A DNA stretch of 6,727 bases, from positions 1-6,727 of the forward strand of contig QLUI01000100.1 of NCBI GenBank assembly GCA_018725345.1, read 5' to 3'. The translations under genes were made by a program, and so were the position numbers. This document shows, in pieces, positions 4,276 through 6,727 of this stretch. The first letter of the stretch is position 1; the number at the start of each line of letters is the position of its first letter. The notes under the pieces are model-generated. The model did not search any database and was not told the DNA's origin. It saw only the letters and a list, made by a program, of their open reading frames with translations. Source of the stretch: Bacillota bacterium (GTDB lineage Bacteria; Bacillota; Dethiobacteria; Dethiobacterales; Dethiobacteraceae).

Positions 4276-6681
4276 GTGCGTGTACCATATACATGGCTAA
4301 AGGATTTTATCGAGATAGAGTTGTCGGCTCAGGAATTAGCAGATGTTCTGACTAATGCAGGCATTGAAGTGGAAGAAATCACCACGCTTAAGGTGGATTT
4401 TAGCGGGGTGGTAGTTGTCGAAGTGCTGACAGTGGAAAAGCATCCTGAGGCTGACAAGCTGTTTGTGACCCAGGTATGGGATGGAGAAGAGGAATATACT
4501 GTCGTAGCAGGTATTGCCAATATGCAGCCCGGAGACAGGGTGCCCCTTGCCAAGCCGGGAGCTTTGCTACCAGGTAATTTGAAAATTAAGCGTACTAGGC
4601 TGCGAGGTGTGGAATCTGCAGGCATGCTTTGTTCTGCGGCAGAACTCGGCCTTGCTCTAAATCCCAATCTGGACGGTATGCTTATCTTAGATAAAAATAC
4701 ACCGCTCGGTCAATCTTTAGCAGAAGCACTCTACTTAACAGACCCGATTCTTGTATTGGGACTAACGCCTAACCGTGCTGATTGTTTGGGTTTGCTGGGG
4801 GTTGCTCATGAAGCGGCGTCTCTGACAGGAAAACCGGTGCAAATGCCAAGTATTACTGTCAACATGAAGCCGTTAACTTCTCAGGTACCAAAGATTAGTA
4901 TCAAAGATCCGAAATTATGTGCCCGCTACGCGGGGTTGCTAGTGCAGGATGTTCGCATTGGTCTAGCTCCGCTTTGGATGCAGGTTCGCTTGCTGCAGGC
5001 CGGCGTGCGTCCGATCAACAATATTGTAGATGTGACTAACTATGTAATGTGGGAATGGGGACAACCATTACACGCATTCGATTATGCCACGCTTGCAGAG
5101 GGTAGAATTGAGGTGCGGCTTGCCTTTGAAAATGAAGTTCTTGTTACGCTCGACAATATTGAGCGTCCGTTAACAGAAGAGATGCTGCTGATTGCCGACG
5201 CGTTGCGGCCCATAGCCATAGCAGGTGTAATGGGTGGCTTGGCAACGGAAGTGACTGAAAAAACAACTAGCGTTTTACTGGAATCGGCTCATTTTGATCC
5301 TACTTCCATCCGTCGAACAGGCCGTAGCCTGGGTCTTTATTCCGAAGCGCAGCAACGTTTTGAAAAAGGAGTGGACGTCAACGGTTGCTCCCAAGCAATC
5401 CTGAGGGCTTCACGATTGATTGAACTGTTAGGTGCCGGATGCCCAGTCGGGGAAGTAGTTGATGAATATGCGGCTCCACGCTATCCGAATCAAATTCGAC
5501 TTCGTCCTGAGCGAGCGCGTAAGCTGATAGGACTGGAAATTTCGCAGCTGGAAATGGCTTTGATTTTTCGTCGGCAAGGGTTTTCTGTGGGAGAGGGAAC
5601 TCAATTACATGTGACTGTCCCCACCCGTCGTCAGGATTTGCAACTTGAAGTTGATTTGATTGAAGAAATAGCTCGTATTCATGGCTATCATAAAATTGGC
5701 AGCACACTGCCTGCCGGCGCCATGACCCAGGGCAGACTTACTGACAGGCAGCAGCTACTTAAAAAAACAAAGCAGACACTGCAATCCTGCGGTTTTGCAG
5801 AAGTGATCAATTACTCATTCATTAGTACGCAAGATGCGGAAAAGCTTCAAATCCCTGCAAATAGTCGGCTGCGTCAGGCCGTTTCCCTAGCCAATCCGTT
5901 GTCAGAAGAGCAAAGTGTGATGCGGACACAATTAGTTAGCGGCTTATTGTCTACCATCGCTTACAATAAAAACCGAAATCAGCACGACCTAAAACTGTTT
6001 GAGCAAGGATCAGTCTATTTTGCCCAGGAATTACCTCAGCTTCTTGCTGACGAACGCACCGTTTTAGGAATTGCCATAACCGGTGCTTTTCCCGGTGAGC
6101 ATTGGCAGCAAAAGCCTTTGGCAGTCGATTTCTTTGACATGAAAGGTACGGTGGAAACAATATTTGCGCGCCTAGGCAGTCGCCTGGCTACATATCTGCC
6201 GGCCGAAATTCCCTGGTGCCAGCCCGGTCAGAGCGCAACCGTTATATTGGCTGGAGAAGAAGTTGGTTGGCTAGGAAAAATTCACCCTAATGTAGCAGAC
6301 AGATTTGAGCTTGATAAGCCGGTATATCTAGCAGAGCTTGATTTGCAGGCCATCTTGCCACTCGCAAATTTATTTCCTGAATATGTTGCGTTGCCGCGTT
6401 ACCCTGCTATGCTACGGGATATGGCAATTGTCGTACCTGATGCGGTAAGTGCTGCGGAGGTTATTAGCTTAATCCGTGAAGCCGGCGGTTCGCTGGTGGA
6501 AGAAGTCAACCTGTTTGACTTGTATCGTGGGCCTCAAATTCCAACAGGATGTCGTAGCTTGGCCTTTGCTGTCAAGTACCGAGATAAGTTTAGGACGCTT
6601 AGTGATGAAGTTGTAGCGCGTCAGCACCAAAATATTGAAGAAGCTCTGGCTGCCAGATTTTCTGCCAGTTTGCGCAGGTAA
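4276..6681 (+). CDS. pheT: Phenylalanyl-tRNA synthetase beta subunit
   Basis: PheT pairs with PheS, binds tRNA-Phe and hydrolyses mis-charged Tyr-tRNA-Phe. The 801 residues match the usual bacterial length of about 800. In order: the family-typical MRVPYTWLKDF start; an OB-fold tRNA-binding (EMAP-like) domain about 40-150 with HPEADKL (56-62) and GVESAGMLCS (111-120); GLTPNRADCLGLLGVAHE (162-179); the B3/B4 editing domain about 210-390 with GQPLHAFD (262-269), AGVMGG (316-321) and LLESAHFDP (334-342, E336 at the position of the editing glutamate); the B5 domain about 405-475 with VPTRRQDL (448-455) and DLIEEIARIHGY (460-471); the catalytic-like B6/B7 region about 490-690; and a C-terminal FDX-ACB anticodon-binding domain about 708-800, starting at RYPAMLRDMAIVV. 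It is intact and ends with TAA in the window. It forms an operon with pheS. Confidence 0.97.
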   Translation: MRVPYTWLKDFIEIELSAQELADVLTNAGIEVEEITTLKVDFSGVVVVEVLTVEKHPEADKLFVTQVWDGEEEYTVVAGIANMQPGDRVPLAKPGALLPGNLKIKRTRLRGVESAGMLCSAAELGLALNPNLDGMLILDKNTPLGQSLAEALYLTDPILVLGLTPNRADCLGLLGVAHEAASLTGKPVQMPSITVNMKPLTSQVPKISIKDPKLCARYAGLLVQDVRIGLAPLWMQVRLLQAGVRPINNIVDVTNYVMWEWGQPLHAFDYATLAEGRIEVRLAFENEVLVTLDNIERPLTEEMLLIADALRPIAIAGVMGGLATEVTEKTTSVLLESAHFDPTSIRRTGRSLGLYSEAQQRFEKGVDVNGCSQAILRASRLIELLGAGCPVGEVVDEYAAPRYPNQIRLRPERARKLIGLEISQLEMALIFRRQGFSVGEGTQLHVTVPTRRQDLQLEVDLIEEIARIHGYHKIGSTLPAGAMTQGRLTDRQQLLKKTKQTLQSCGFAEVINYSFISTQDAEKLQIPANSRLRQAVSLANPLSEEQSVMRTQLVSGLLSTIAYNKNRNQHDLKLFEQGSVYFAQELPQLLADERTVLGIAITGAFPGEHWQQKPLAVDFFDMKGTVETIFARLGSRLATYLPAEIPWCQPGQSATVILAGEEVGWLGKIHPNVADRFELDKPVYLAELDLQAILPLANLFPEYVALPRYPAMLRDMAIVVPDAVSAAEVISLIREAGGSLVEEVNLFDLYRGPQIPTGCRSLAFAVKYRDKFRTLSDEVVARQHQNIEEALAARFSASLRR

Positions 6682-6727
6682 CGGTAAGACACCGGCTGGG
6701 AGAAGGAAAAATGTCAGATTGAGACGA
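6682..6727. other. Downstream edge after pheT, no readable gene
   Basis: The last 46 bases contain a possible ribosome site (AGAAGG near 6701-6706) and an ATG at 6711, but that frame reads only three codons (Met-Ser-Asp) before TGA. A TTG at 6719 stays open to the window edge. A CGGT/ACCG pairing near the pheT stop is too short to be called a terminator. zapA often follows pheT in Firmicutes, but that cannot be judged here. Confidence 0.4.

Noticed and set aside
6711..6722. Possible start of a zapA-like gene after pheT
   Set aside because: The ATG frame stops after three codons and too little sequence remains to judge a TTG start or a frameshift.

Overview
The window looks like ordinary core chromosome from a low-to-mid GC Firmicute. 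The evidence is strong AGGAGG-type ribosome binding sites, GTG starts, a consensus sigma-A promoter, a KtrAB-type potassium system, a YqzL-family small protein, T-box leader remains before pheST, and an RlmP/YsgA-like methyltransferase upstream of pheST as in Bacillus. The wording of the leader and the gene mix recall Negativicutes (Sporomusa/Pelosinus type), but that lineage call is from memory and unproven. All genes are on the + strand. I see no mobile element, CRISPR array, tRNA or rRNA.

Layout. Positions 1-54 hold a hairpin and the ribosome binding site of ktrB. Positions 55-2861 carry a tight run of three genes: ktrB (potassium-translocating subunit), ktrA (RCK regulatory subunit) and a SPOUT-class 23S rRNA 2'-O-ribose methyltransferase resembling RlmP/YsgA. 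After this comes a near-consensus promoter (2888-2916) with an inverted repeat across its -35 box. It drives a second unit: a 32-codon YqzL-family gene (2955-3053), a leader with T-box wording (about 3059-3187) ending in an intrinsic terminator, then pheS (3225-4250) and pheT (4276-6681), the two subunits of phenylalanyl-tRNA synthetase. The last 46 bases contain no readable gene.

How the genes work together. KtrB and KtrA form one potassium uptake complex at the membrane. PheS and PheT form the alpha2-beta2 enzyme that charges tRNA-Phe. The methyltransferase probably acts on the ribosome, so the second half of the window is translation-related. The position of the potassium genes beside it shows no obvious functional link.

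Main point of interest. The pheST leader reads as a broken or strongly altered T-box riboswitch. The terminator and the antiterminator core survive, but the specifier stem is almost entirely missing and the tRNA-acceptor-binding bulge (normally UGGN) reads UUUU. Directly upstream in the same transcript lies a very short, phenylalanine-rich YqzL-like reading frame. Either pheST has lost tRNA-sensing control in this strain, or the control has been rewired. I did not find a novel multi-gene system; several start sites are set here by Shine-Dalgarno spacing.
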